A stretch of DNA of 64,000 nucleotides from Turbatrix aceti (lineage: Eukaryota > Nematoda > Chromadorea > Rhabditida > Panagrolaimidae), in NCBI GenBank assembly GCA_963969345.1, contig OZ017769.1:3472816-3536815 (forward strand), written 5' to 3'. The translations under genes and the position numbers were made by a program. The first letter of the stretch is position 1, and each line of letters starts with the position of its first letter. The notes beneath the pieces are model-generated. The model saw nothing but the letters and a program-made list of their open reading frames with translations, was not told the origin of the DNA and did no database searches. Positions 26,242 to 37,400 of the stretch are shown one piece after another.

Positions 26242-26529
26242 ATTCTAATTTTTTTTTCAAAAAAAAAACACATTTCAATATCTTATCCATTTCTTGGCAA
26301 TGATAAATACCAAAGCTTTTTTTTGTTTTTTGGCCAAATGCAACGTCGAGCTTGGCTTTTGCCACTGGCATATCATCAGCAGCTTTCATCGACGAATAAA
26401 TTCTGTCTCTGCGTGATGATGTATTGGGGAGGACTGGGTGCTCACCAGGGAGGGGATGGATGGCCTGACACGAAATGTGTTAGTCAACATTTCGGAAGAT
26501 TTTTATGAAATTTTGCCAAAAAGTCGTTT

Positions 26530-26935
26530 TTACTGTGAAAAGTTTTTACCGTAAAATTCATCTGTCTAAGGCATGATCTGGAAGTTACGATTGCTGGAAA
26601 TCGATTTTTGCCATTTTGACGATTTTTGGAACTTTGTGATCGATATAAATAATTCCACCTTGAAAAATTCCAAATTAAATTTTGCTATATTGTGACTTCT
26701 TTTTACTTGTGATTTTCGGTAATTTTTAAAGTAATAACCATATTTATTTTCTCGGATTCACAATCAAAAAATTACGTCGATCAGTATTTACCATGGATTT
26801 GGAAATTCCGTAGTTTTTTAACTACGTGCCAAAAATCGTCAAAAAAGGCAAAAACACGATTTCCGGCAAGCCTAACTCTGCCAGATCATGCTTCAGGCAG
26901 GTGAAATTGACAATGAGTTTTTTTACAGTCAGGTG
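26530..26935. mobile_element. Foldback MITE, family 1 copy 1
   Basis: Left arm: GGCATGATCTGG, GGAAATCGATTTTTGCC, TTGACGATTTTTGG. Right arm carries the reverse complements CCAGATCATGC, GATTTCCGGCAAG and CCAAAAATCGTCAA. The inner part (AAAAATTACGTCGATCAG, GGAAATTCCGTAGTTTTTT) is clearly shared with the element at 33412-33860, so this is a family and not a chance hairpin. Confidence 0.8.
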
Positions 26936-26976
26936 AAAAAAGCCACCTTTTAGCCACGAAAATTTCCGATTGCTCG

Positions 26977-27130
26977 GAAATTAATTCAGATTGGTGCGTG
27001 GCATATTTTGAAATTTTTGGAGATCTGGAAGACCTGATTTCAAAGATCAGAAAAGGAAAAAAATTGAAATCAGTTTTTTCCAGGTCTCAAAAAGTCCAAA
27101 ATATGCCGCGCACCAATCCGAATCAATTTC
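26977..27130. mobile_element. Short hairpin element with about 33-base inverted ends
   Basis: GAAATTAATTCAGATTGGTG at the left end, extended by CGTGGCATATTTTG, is matched at the right end by its reverse complement with three or four changes (CAAAATATGCCGCGCACC...). A central CTGATTTCAAAGATCAG and GAAATCAG also pair. Confidence 0.8.
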
Positions 27131-27524
27131 AGGCAATAAGCATTCTTCAATTGTTGCATAACGCTCATCATTCGCGCACGGCACAGTACACAATGCCGCC
27201 GCCATCGTCATCGCCGGCGGCGGCAGCAACAGCAGTGAGCGTCATCACTCTCCCGCGGGAGAAGAGCGTTAATCGAATTAGCGGGCTTTAGTACAAGCCG
27301 GCCGAGAGCCCCGAGGGAGGACGCGCGGCGCTCCACTGTCATGTGTCAGAGCGTCCCACAAAAAAAAACTCACTAGCGCTTTGTTTTTGGTTGTCGCGAG
27401 GCGCGATTGATGGCACCGACAGTTTTCAATTATGGCCGTTGGATGATCTGACTCCGCCTCAGGCGGCATCCATTTTCATGCCCCAAGGCAAACATCGTCA
27501 ACTGGTCGGTCGGCAGTTGTTACG

Positions 27525-28049
27525 ATGTTTGCCTCGATCCAGAGCCTCGCGGATTCGACTTCTGTTTCTTCAAAGGCCTCTACGCCGCCTCTTTCGGCCC
27601 CCTCCGGCCTCTTTGGTTCCTTCGGCTCATTTCCGACTCCTCCGGTGAATGCTACACCCCCAACGTCTGTTGCGCAGGCCCAGGCAGCGGCAGCAGCAGC
27701 AGCCGCGGCCGGGGCATTTTTCTACGATCCTTTGAGCCTTGCTTTCTGGAATTGGCAAACGTGGGGTCGGATGCGTCGGCCGCGGACTACGTTCACCAGC
27801 GAACAGCTTATGGAGCTGGAGAGACAGTTCGCAGAGACCAAATACCTCTCCAGGCCTAAACGCTACCAGCTGGCACAGGATCTGGGGCTCAGCGAAACCC
27901 AGATCAAAATTTGGTTCCAAAATCGGAGAATGAAGAATAAAAGAACCGGGCCATCGGTTGTGGCATCTGCCGACGACAGCGCGGGGGCGTCAAATCAAGA
28001 AACACCTCAAGATAAACTACCGTTATCCCCCTCGCCTGGGCTTTGTTGA
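27525..28049 (+). CDS. MNX/HB9-class homeobox transcription factor
   Basis: Single open exon, 174 residues. The N-terminus is Ser/Pro-rich, followed by a nine-alanine run and an aromatic WNWQTWG segment. The homeodomain lies at about residues 85-144: [16 protein letters not shown], then [12 protein letters not shown] and [17 protein letters not shown]. RRPRTxFTSxQLxELExQF plus KYLSRPKR is the signature of the MNX (HB9) class; recognition helix positions Ile47, Gln50 and Asn51 are present. MNX proteins specify motor neurons and endoderm derivatives in animals. The alternative NK- or ANTP-like classes fit less well. An upstream exon cannot be excluded. The last ten codons and stop come from a tandem repeat (28018-28210). 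Confidence 0.85.
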   Translation: MFASIQSLADSTSVSSKASTPPLSAPSGLFGSFGSFPTPPVNATPPTSVAQAQAAAAAAAAAGAFFYDPLSLAFWNWQTWGRMRRPRTTFTSEQLMELERQFAETKYLSRPKRYQLAQDLGLSETQIKIWFQNRRMKNKRTGPSVVASADDSAGASNQETPQDKLPLSPSPGLC

Positions 28050-28210
28050 ATATTTTTATCGTAACCAAAGGTTTTTGGATCTCGACACGAAAATCCAAAA
28101 AACTTCATTTTTTCCCCAAAAAACCCCATTATCCCCCTCGCCTAGGATTTGTTGAATTTTTCTACCGTAATCTAAATTTTTTGACTCTCGACACGAAAAT
28201 TTAAAAACTT
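28018..28210 (+). repeat. Two-copy direct repeat of about 110 bases over the homeobox gene's 3' end
   Basis: TTATCCCCCTCGCCT(G/A)GG(C/A)TTTGTTGAAT starts near 28022 and again near 28129, each followed by TTTTATCGTAACC or TTCTACCGTAATC and CTCGACACGAAAAT. The first copy supplies the codons for PLSPSPGLC and the stop. Confidence 0.85.
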
Positions 28211-28398
28211 CATATTTCACCTAAAAAACCTAAATTTTGGCCTAAAATAAAAATTTGTCCCCAAAAAAACATTTTCAAAAATTGAAACGTATTATATATA
28301 ACATCGCCCAATTGAATTGAATTTCCTCGGTGTATGAGAAAATAAACACAGAAAAAAATCAACAAGAAAGATTCACAGCCCGCCGACAACTTGACTTT

Positions 28399-29574
28399 TT
28401 ACACCAAAAGCACAGCGTTGATGCAGCCATCGTTTTCGGGATGATTCGTAACCTGCGCGTACTTAGCCCACACAACCTTACCGCCCTGCGTGACCATGCC
28501 GAGTTCGCTGATGTTGACCTCGATGATCGTGCCCTTCGTGATGACGCCCAGCGATGTGTACATCGCGGATGATGGATTTTTCTTGACACCCACGATCGGG
28601 AGGTGAAAGGTTGTCTGGAGTTCAGGGTGCGTGACGTGGGCTTTCTTGAATCGGAGACCCATGGGTCGGATGAAGCGTTCGAACTTGGCTGGCTTCCGGG
28701 TAAAGGAGTCGCCGACGAATGTCGCCTTTGTGACCATTCGCTTCCAGCCCTTTCGTCGGGATTTGCCGGTTTTGACGACTTTGAATGCCTCGGCGTCGCT
28801 GACGGCCTTGACTTTGGGGATCGGAACGCTGTATTTGCCCTAAATTTTGCAAAATTGAAGATTTTGGACAAAAACGGGTAAAGAAAACATTTACGATCAA
28901 AAAATTATATTTTTGGCTAACATTAATCAAAAAACCGTCATAATCGCAAATAAAAACATCAAAAACTTGGCAAATTGATGATTTTAGACAAAAATAGGTA
29001 AAAAGAGTAAAAAAATGGTATAAAAACATTCACGATCGAAAATTCCACATTTTGAGCTAAAATTTGTCAAAAACAGCCAAAACGTAAATAAAACCATAAA
29101 AATCAATGAAAAAACTCACAGCTTTTTCCTTTCTCTTCTGCTTGATGGCACTCGAGAGCGCAGCACCGGTGGTCTGCTTCTCACGATCCAAAAGATACGC
29201 GGGAACAGCGCCGGCTTCTGGTTCCTCGACTGTGCTCTTCTGCTGCTTCTTTTCATGCTCTTTAAGCGTTTTTCGCATCTGCACCTTCTCCGAGTACCGC
29301 TTTTTGTGGTAGAGCTTGGCCTTGCCCTTGCGAAGCGTCTTGGCAATCTTGGACTGCTTATGCGCCGAACGGGCTAACTTCTTCCTTCTAAAACGATCAA
29401 AAACACGTAAAACATCCAAAAACCATCATAAAACTCACTGTTTTTCTTCATAATCAAAACGCCGGCCGAACCGCTTGCGGTGAAGCTCAATGTGTTCGTT
29501 CTGCGGCTAAAAGGATAAATGGGGATCGTTATTAGTTGCTCTTGATATAAAAAAGATAAAAAGAAACATACCAT
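28399..29574 (-). CDS. NSA2: NSA2, 60S ribosome biogenesis factor (TINP1)
   Basis: Minus-strand exons 29574-29572, 29506-29439, 29387-29120 and 28839-28399 join in phase to 259 residues (human NSA2 is 260). It reads [20 protein letters not shown], then [39 protein letters not shown] and the highly conserved end [23 protein letters not shown]2 is a nucleolar/nuclear factor needed for 27S pre-rRNA processing; its C-terminal half is a beta-barrel related to ribosomal protein S8e. The first coding exon holds only the ATG, followed at once by a GTATGT donor. It is divergent with the dystrobrevin gene. Confidence 0.96.
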
Positions 29575-30512
29575 GACTGTGAAATCAGGGCGAAAAGTAG
29601 AATAAACAAAAATAAAAAAAGTTCAGTCACCCGACGCAAAATTTTCGCGCTGAGAGCCGCGATGCAAAGGATTTCGGGAAAATAGTTGTATGCTGCGTGC
29701 GCATTTTGTTCACGTATTCACGAGTTTTGGAAAGAAATAAGTAACGTTATCAAGAGTTTTTTGATTAACCGTATTTTTTGTTACTCTGTTTACGTTTTTT
29801 TGTATTTCCCTATTTTTTGGGGGTGATTGTGTTTTTTTCTTGTTTGTGTGCCTTTTTGTGCCGGTTTTTTTGATACGGTACTGTAGTTCCTGTTTGTTTC
29901 AAGGGCATTTAGGGATAACAGGGACTTAACGAGCTATGAATTCAGGCTTTTAATGGGGTTCCGCGTCCTTTCAAGTGGTCGAAATGGGTGCAACAGCCGC
30001 GATGAGCACCGCACAACGTTGTACCGCATCCATCAGGCTGTCAGTCGGTCTCGTCATCACCTTGCCTTCCTCCCCCTCCTCTTCTCTGACTCCCAAAACA
30101 AACCCCAACCCCCTCCTCTCCTCTCCTCACCGCGCTGCGCCGCCACCAGACCAGCGCGTGCCAGTGCCGCTAGCGCTGGCGCAGGGCTATCGATCGAGAC
30201 GCATCCATCCATCCCCCTCCACTGCCGCCGCCGCCGAAAGCCAACTGCCTGCCTGGCTGGCTGGCAAGCAGCAGCAGTGGCGACGCCCGACGGCAGCAGC
30301 AGCAGCAGCCCCGTAGCCCTGTGCCTCTTTCCTGCTGCATCAATTTGTCGCCGCTGCGTACGAGAGTAGTAGTACCCAGCTAGCCTAGACTTTGGTTTTT
30401 TTTCCTCTGTTGTTTTTGCCTTTCATCTCCTCTCTGCCTTCCTCCTCTCTTTTTTTCAAAAAATTTCTATCCACATCATCTTCCCGCATCTTTCGTCCCG
30501 TCTTGTGCTGAT
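29575..30512. promoter_or_regulatory. Shared upstream region of NSA2 (-) and dystrobrevin (+)
   Basis: The left half is T-rich. The right half (about 30060-30480) is C-rich, with CTCCTCTCC runs and CAGCAG repeats, leading to the dystrobrevin ATG. The latter looks like a promoter or 5' UTR. No coding exon is supported. Confidence 0.45.
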
Positions 30513-33500
30513 ATGTGGTCAACACCGGCGGCGGCTGCTGCCGCCGGAGGTGTTGCCGTCGGCGTAGGTGGCAGCGTCGGTCCAGACGGCATTGACGTGG
30601 TCAGCAATCGAGAAGCCTCAACTGCCAACGGCACAAGCGTCGTCCTCGATGGCGGGGAAGAGCTTCAGGCTCTCATCGATGAAATGCGTGAGTTTTTTCA
30701 ACTTTTTTACGTTCATTTTGGATTTTTATGACTTTAAAACATTTTTTTTCGACCTTTTTTACATTCATTTTGGATTTTTATGACTTTAAAACATTTTTTT
30801 CGCTGCGTTTTAATATTCACAAAATTTATGTATTTTAAACCCCGGAATAACATTTTTTTAAATAAATTTTAAAAAAATTTACAATTTTTTTCGCGCGTTT
30901 TTGCCTGGCCTAAAAATTTCAATTTTTCATGTTTACCCACTCTGGCACCAAAAATCTCATTTACGACTTGGATACGCTCAAATCGATAGAAACCAGCTTC
31001 TCTGCTGTTTTTTTTGACAAATTGCCTTTGTTTGGGGCAGGAAACCTTCAGCACTGACCGTAAACCAGCCAAATCTGCAAATCTGGATTTTTAGGAGTGC
31101 AAGATTTTGATTCGATCCGTTTTGCGACTTACCGGACAGCGTGCAAGCTGCGATTCATCCAGACCAAGACCAACGTCCACCTCGTCGACATCTGGAACAT
31201 GATAGAGAGTTTTCGCGAAAATGGATTCAACGCAATGACTACGACTACACATCTCAAAATTTCGAGACTCGAATTGTTGCTGACGAGTGTCTTTCACAGC
31301 CTCAACAAACGCCTTCCCACGGCTCAGCACATTGACACGGATAAATCCATTTCCACGCTACTCGCTTTTCTCCTCGGCGCTTACGACAGGTGAGTTCAGT
31401 TGACTTTGTTTGGTTTTGTTTGGCCGGGAATCCAACAAGTGGAGCTTGCCTTGACTCCACTTTTGTCCCATAAAAGGAAATTCGGATTCGATTACAAATG
31501 GATTCTTTCTTTTTTTTTCAGACAGAGAATCGGTCGACTTACCGTTTTTGCCGTCAAAGTGGCACTCGCTACTTTGTGCGCCGGAAAGCTTATTGATAAG
31601 CTCAGATGTGAGTTTTTTTTATGGAAAAAAAATAGTTTACCTAAATTGTACGAAATTACCGTATTACGGTAAATCGTAAATAATTATTTTACTTACAACT
31701 GAAAAAAAATTACGATAGTCCGTTTCAAATTCGTATCGTACCGTCGTTTTGCAACGAAAAAAGTTTGTAAAACATTTTCGTTACAAGAACCATATTTTTT
31801 AATTTTTAAATTTGCCATTTTCGTTGTGAGAGTTTCTCTGCAATAACGTATTCGTTTTTCAACTTTTGGGCTAAAGCTTACCTTATTTTTGATCTTTGGC
31901 CTAAAATTTATTATTTTCGTCTCGAGAACCTAATTTTTTCATTTTTTTCTTTAGAATTGTAATCGTTGTCTTGTTTTTCGACTTCAGCCTAACTTCATAA
32001 TTTTTGTTTCGATAACAAAATTTTTTATCTTTGACCCAAAAAAATGCTATTTTGGACTCCAATCAAAAATCCCCAATTCCAGACATATTCTCCCAAATCA
32101 GCGACCCAAACGGCTCGATGGAGTACCCAGCGTTCGTTGAATACCTAAAAATGGTGCTAGCCCTTCCCACTGCCGTCTTCGAAGCGCCCACCTTCGGCTT
32201 CACGGAAGCAGCCGTCGATCAGTGCTTCAAGCCCGACGCTCACGTCACCCTCAACCAGTTTCTCGACACGATCATGACCGATGCGTGTCCGCCCTGTCTC
32301 ATGTGGCTTCCACTCCTCCATCGGATGGCTGCCGTCGAACACGTCTACCATCCCGTCCTCTGCGACAGCTGCCAGGTGAGGGCGTTCACCGGCTTTCGAT
32401 ACAAGTGCCAGCGATGTCCGAACTACCAGCTCTGCCAGTCTTGCTTTTGGAGGGGCCAGGTCTCGAAGCAGCACAAGAATGACCACGAAATGAAGGAGTA
32501 CTCCAGCTATGTGAGTTTTTTTTTTGTTTTTTTTTGCAATTTTGTCTCGAAATTTCAAAATTTCGGAAAACTTGTCCGCAAATTCGAAAATTTTTTATAC
32601 GAAAAACAATTTGGTTTTATGGTGAAAAATTTTACATTTATGAGCATTTTTTGAATGGAAAAAAAACCGAAATTTTCCAGTACACGAAAATGTTTGGTTC
32701 CTGACACGAAAATCCGGAATTTTGATAGCACAGAAATTTTTTGTTAAAAATTTATGTTTTTTTGTCTGTAGAAATCCCCAACGAAGCAACTCGCGCACTC
32801 AATCCACAAATCTCTCCGATGCGTGCCCATTCCGTCGTCCAAGATGAACAAGGAATTCGACCTCAAACCCCAGCGGCCCCTCGACCTCGCAAATCTCGTA
32901 CCAATGGCTCCAAATTCGCTTCGGCACAATCCACCCGAGCCGATCACCGAGTGGACGACCAAGCTCCTCCCCGGCCAGTACGGCACTGTTGGCAACAGCG
33001 ACGACGAGCATCGACTGATCGCGCGCTACTCTGCGAAGCTCGCCGGACGCACGACGTACCCGCCCCAGCAGCAGCAGGCGACCGCTGTGGGATCGTCGAT
33101 GAGCTCGATTCCGACCAGCGGCGGGGGTGGACCGCCGAGTGGGATGCCGCCGAACGTGGTCAACGAGGCCTTCCAGGAACGGGCCATGATTGCGGCCCTC
33201 GAGGAGGAGAACAACCAGATGCTGCGCGAGATGGCGTCGATAGAAGAACAGCAGGGCCTTGCCGCTTCCAACGGCCAGCTCAATAACCTCCGAGAGCGAA
33301 GAGCCGATCTAGAGGCAAAGATGCGGGACATGCAGCAGACCAGGCGCGAGCTCATGCTTCAGCTCGAGCAACTCATGGCACAGCTAAACGTGAGTTCTCA
33401 AAAATTCTGGAAATTCTATAAAATTTTGCCAAAAAGTAGCTTTTACTGTAAAAAGAATTACCGTAAAATTTAAAAAAAAAAGTTGAGTTGGATTTCGCAT

Positions 33501-34214
33501 TTTTGACAACTTTGACGATTTTTGACACGTTTTAGCTAAAAAAAACTACGGCATTTCCAACGCCAGGGTACATATTGATCGACGTAATTTTTGATTGAAA
33601 ATCCGGAAAAATATAAAAATACAGGGTTTCCCTTGAAAAATGCCGATATCGTATTTTAAACAAAAAGTTACAGTTTCGGCATTTCTCAAGGGGGCAACCC
33701 TATATTTTTATATTTTTCTTGAATTCTCCATCAAAAATTACACGTCGGCCAATATGAACCCTAGCTTTGGAAATGCCGTAGTTTTTTTTTTAGCTAGAAC
33801 GTGCCAAAAATCGTCAAAGTTGGCAAAAATGCACTTTCCAGCAAATTTGCGTTTTTGATGCAGCTATATTTTTGCTAAATTTGCTAAATATTTTCATGAA
33901 ATTTCACATCCGTGTCTACGAGTGCATCTGTCACAAACCTTACTTTACAGACGAACAACGCAACCCGAGCATCATCGCTAGGCCAGATCCCAGAGCCCCT
34001 CAGCGGAGTCGGCAGCATGGTGTCTTCTGCGTTCCGTGAGCCATCTGCCGGCCCTCCACCCCAGGTCGCTCCCCCGGTGCTGCCTTCGACGGGCCATCTG
34101 CAGTCCGAGCTGCTCTTTGCCGCGGACAACATCGCCAAGAACCTGGGCCATCTCGTGGGCGAGTTGGATCAGGCAATGGCCTCCGGAGGCGGTGACGCCG
34201 CGCTGCCTCCGTGA
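30513..34214 (+). CDS. Dystrobrevin, dystrophin-associated protein complex
   Basis: Exons 30513-30687, 31095-31389, 31522-31607, 32083-32510, 32772-33389 and 33951-34214 join in phase to 621 residues. An Ala/Gly/Val leader comes first. The family core then starts with RVQDFDSIRFATYRTACKL and LVDIWNMIESFRENG (EF-hand-like region), continues through VFAVKVALATLCAGKLIDKL and LALPTAVFEAPTFGFTE, and a ZZ zinc finger (about 275-325: CDSCQ, CQRCPNYQLCQSCFWRG, H...H). A coiled coil (about 455-534) for dystrophin binding comes before a Pro/Ser-rich tail. Dystrobrevin sits under the muscle and neuronal membrane with dystrophin and syntrophin. The nematode orthologue is dyb-1; orthology is likely but untested here. 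The last intron contains a foldback MITE. Confidence 0.95.
33412..33860. mobile_element. Foldback MITE, family 1 copy 2, in dystrobrevin intron
   Basis: CTACGGCATTTCCAACGCC and CGACGTAATTTTTGAT on the left pair with GGAAATGCCGTAG and ATCAAAAATTACACGTCG on the right; the centre is a second palindrome (AAATGCCGATATCG / TCGGCATTTCTCAAG). Outer parts (GCCAAAAAGT, TTTTACTGTAAAAAG, CCGTAAAATT) match copy 1 at 26530. Confidence 0.85.
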
Positions 34215-34454
34215 ACCCATTCTTCCTATCTCCCGGGTATAAACAATTTCCATCTGAACAGGCCTTATTTTAGAGAACCACAAAATGGGAAAAGATGAGT
34301 AATTGAGTTGAAAAAAACAAAAAATTAGATCAGTTGTAAAAAACGGGAAAAATCAAAAAAAATCAAGCGAACTTGATGCAGATAGGGGAGGAGGAGGAAC
34401 CAAATATAATAGTAAGAAGTATAAACAACTCATAGATCAACGACGCGTGCCCAT

Positions 34455-37400
34455 TCACGAAGAAGCGTCGACATCCACGGTGAAGCGTTCTCCCGCAGGC
34501 TCGCCCATGATTATCGTTTGAATGATCCATTCTGAAGTGATGACGGGGACGCCGCGCTTGATTCCTGCTTCGGAGACTGCGGGGGGAGTGTTGTCGTCGA
34601 CGAGGAGGTAATCAAACACATCTAAAAAATTTCGTAACATCAAAAATCCAAAAAAAATATAAAAGAAACTCACTAGACTTGACCAGTCTGACAGTCTTTT
34701 CGACGTCGTCGGAGGGAAAGCCGGAGAACACCTCTCCGCCGAGGTTCTCGATGATCGGGCTCCAGATCTTGGGGAAACAGACCAAGTTGATGCCGCCCTG
34801 GAGGTTGGCGTTGATCGAGTAGACGCCAATGCGTTTTCCATTGAGGACGTTGCCCTTGAGAGGCTTCCACTTCTGGATAGTCTGGTCGACGATTGACTCG
34901 CCGGCGTTCAGCATGTAGTCAGTGTGGGGGAGGAGTTGGTTCTACAAAACATGTTCCGTCACAATAGTGTTTTAACTTGGAGCAAAATCAACTGAACAAT
35001 CTTTGACTCTGAGTTCGCAAAATTTGACAAAAAAAAAGAACATCGTCAAAACGTTCGCAATTTTTGAACAAAGCATACTCAAAATTGATCCAAATAAGGA
35101 ATTTTAACAAAAAAAAGTGTGCATTTTCATCAAAAAAAAGTTGCATCTCTTCGGAGTTGACTTTTTCTAAATTAAAAAATCACGATCCAAAAAAAAACTA
35201 ACCTTCTCAATGCAATCATTGATCCACGCAAAGTGAACCGTCGGAATAGACAACGACAAAGCAGTTAGGTACTTGTGAGTTCGGTAGTAAGTGTCCGCGA
35301 CCAGGTAAACTCCGGTGGCATCCGTCAGATTATCCAGAGTATCAATGATCCTGCCGCCGTTGATTTCAATCTTTCGTCGAATTTCGCGTTTTGGGAAAAT
35401 CGAAACCGCGTTGTTCCGGTTGGCCGACGTAAGTATGAACTTCATGTTCTCGAAGAACTTCTGATTGGACGAGTCCGTAGAAATCGGTGGAGTGACCGCG
35501 TCCGAAGGCTTGGCAGCCGCCTTCGAGGGAGAGGTTTTCTGAGGGGAATTCTTGGCTGGATGCGCGGCTTCCGATCCAGACGGTTCGGGGGTCTTGGGTG
35601 TCGGTTCCGGATCCGGCAATTCGTCGGTCTCCATGGGTTCTGGTTCCTCGACCTGGGCTGCGGCAAGAGCCGGAGCGGCGCGTTTGGGCGTTGCAGATGG
35701 GCGCGCACGACCACGACTTTGGGATTTGGGAGTGGGGGCGGTAGCCGGAGTGGAGGGGGTAGCGCGGTTGCGGAGTGAACGTCTGTTGTTTTCGAGGACG
35801 TTTTCTGAAGAAAAAATTATTTTAAAAATTAAACAAAAGTAATATTAAAAATTAGATTTTTTTAATTTTCGGAAATTTTTTACAAAAAAAAGTGTGTTGT
35901 GACGCTGCCACAGAAAAGGAACGACAAATATGCGAAAAAGAGGAGAGAACAACGAAGTATCGTAAAAAAAAAGTAGCCTAAACTTGGGACACAAAAAAAG
36001 GAGGAAAAAAATGGGGGTCAGACCCCGCCAGGCTGAATTCGTGGAGAGACCGAAAAAAAAAATTAGCCAACAAAATCATTTTTTTAAATAAAAATAAATT
36101 TATCAACAAAAATTGAATTTTTTTCATAATTTTTTTGTATCATTCGAAAGTTTTTTTCAAAACGATTTTTTTCAAAAAAAACCAACCATCAGTGAGTTCA
36201 GTTGCATTCTTCTTATTCTTGATAACAGCCTTGTACTGCTTTTCCGTGAAATACAGGTCAAACCAGGGAACCGACCTGGTCTCAGGGGTTTCAAGGTCTT
36301 CGTTGATGACTTCAACGGTATACACCCCAGCAAACCACTCATCCTTGTCGCTGAGAGCCGGGATAGCCAGCACCTTGCCGTCGTAGATGACCCGCTCTCC
36401 GTCCTCGTCGGTTTCGCCGAGCATTGTCACCTCGCCGCCGACGTGCACCAGGTGGAGTGGGACGATGCCCATCGAGGGCACCGTTCGGACCGAATTATCC
36501 TCGGTGTAGAACACCACGTAGCGTCCGAGTCCATCACGATCGGAAACCACCGCTGAGTAGTACTCCTTGCCCCAGATCGCAAAGACCCGAGCTCCAGGCT
36601 GCAGGTAGGAGTGTTTGGGGTCGTCGACCTCGGCTTGTTCCTCCGCGGAGAGTTCGGGAGCCTTCTGCTCGACTTTTGGAGTTTTCGTGACGGCCGGAAT
36701 TGATTTTTTCGGTTTCTTGGCGGACGCAGGGGTTCCCTTGGATTCCTGAGAAGTCGTCTTCGACTTTGTGTCGCTTTCTTCGTTGAACTCGAGGTCATCG
36801 GTGGATTCAGTCGACGCCTGGGTGTTCTTGGGGGTCTTGGCAGGCGTCTTCTTGGTTGCAGTCTTGCTGGGCGTACGAGAGGACTTGGGGGTCGCCTTGG
36901 GCTTGTCAGCGTTCTCCAACAGCTTTCCGACGATATTTTGTCGTTCACTGGAGCTTTTCTCGAATTTGGAGTACTTTGAGCTGAAATATTATATATACAA
37001 AAATCAGACATGTTCGAATATTTTTTCTTTGAACAAAAAAATCTGAAAAAACCAAACAAAACAATTGTGGTTTTATTTCTTTGACAAATTTTTCGGCTAC
37101 AAAAACGACAAAAACCAAAAAAACTTTTTTTGTCTGTCTCAAAAATTTGCGATTGCTTCGCTTTCATTTTTTACTTTTTTTGTAAAATCGATATTCAAAA
37201 GTCCGGAAAAATCCATAAAACCCAAATTTTCTAAAAATTCAAAAAACTCACGAAGGAGAAGCAGTGCCTTTTCCGACGAAACGAACATCATTGAAAGACG
37301 TCCTCTTGATCGAAACGCTGCTGTTGAAGGGCGAAGGATGGTTGTCCTCGAGGTTGTCAAAGTTGAAGGGGTCCTCCGAGGACGTATTGGCCGCCCGAGC

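Larger units (their letters stand above)
26242..27524. other. Upstream region of the homeobox gene
   Basis: Apart from the two foldback elements listed separately, it includes a CpG/triplet-rich stretch at about 27180-27350 just before the homeobox gene, a plausible promoter or 5' UTR by position. I see no extra coding exon with a clear family match. Confidence 0.5.
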
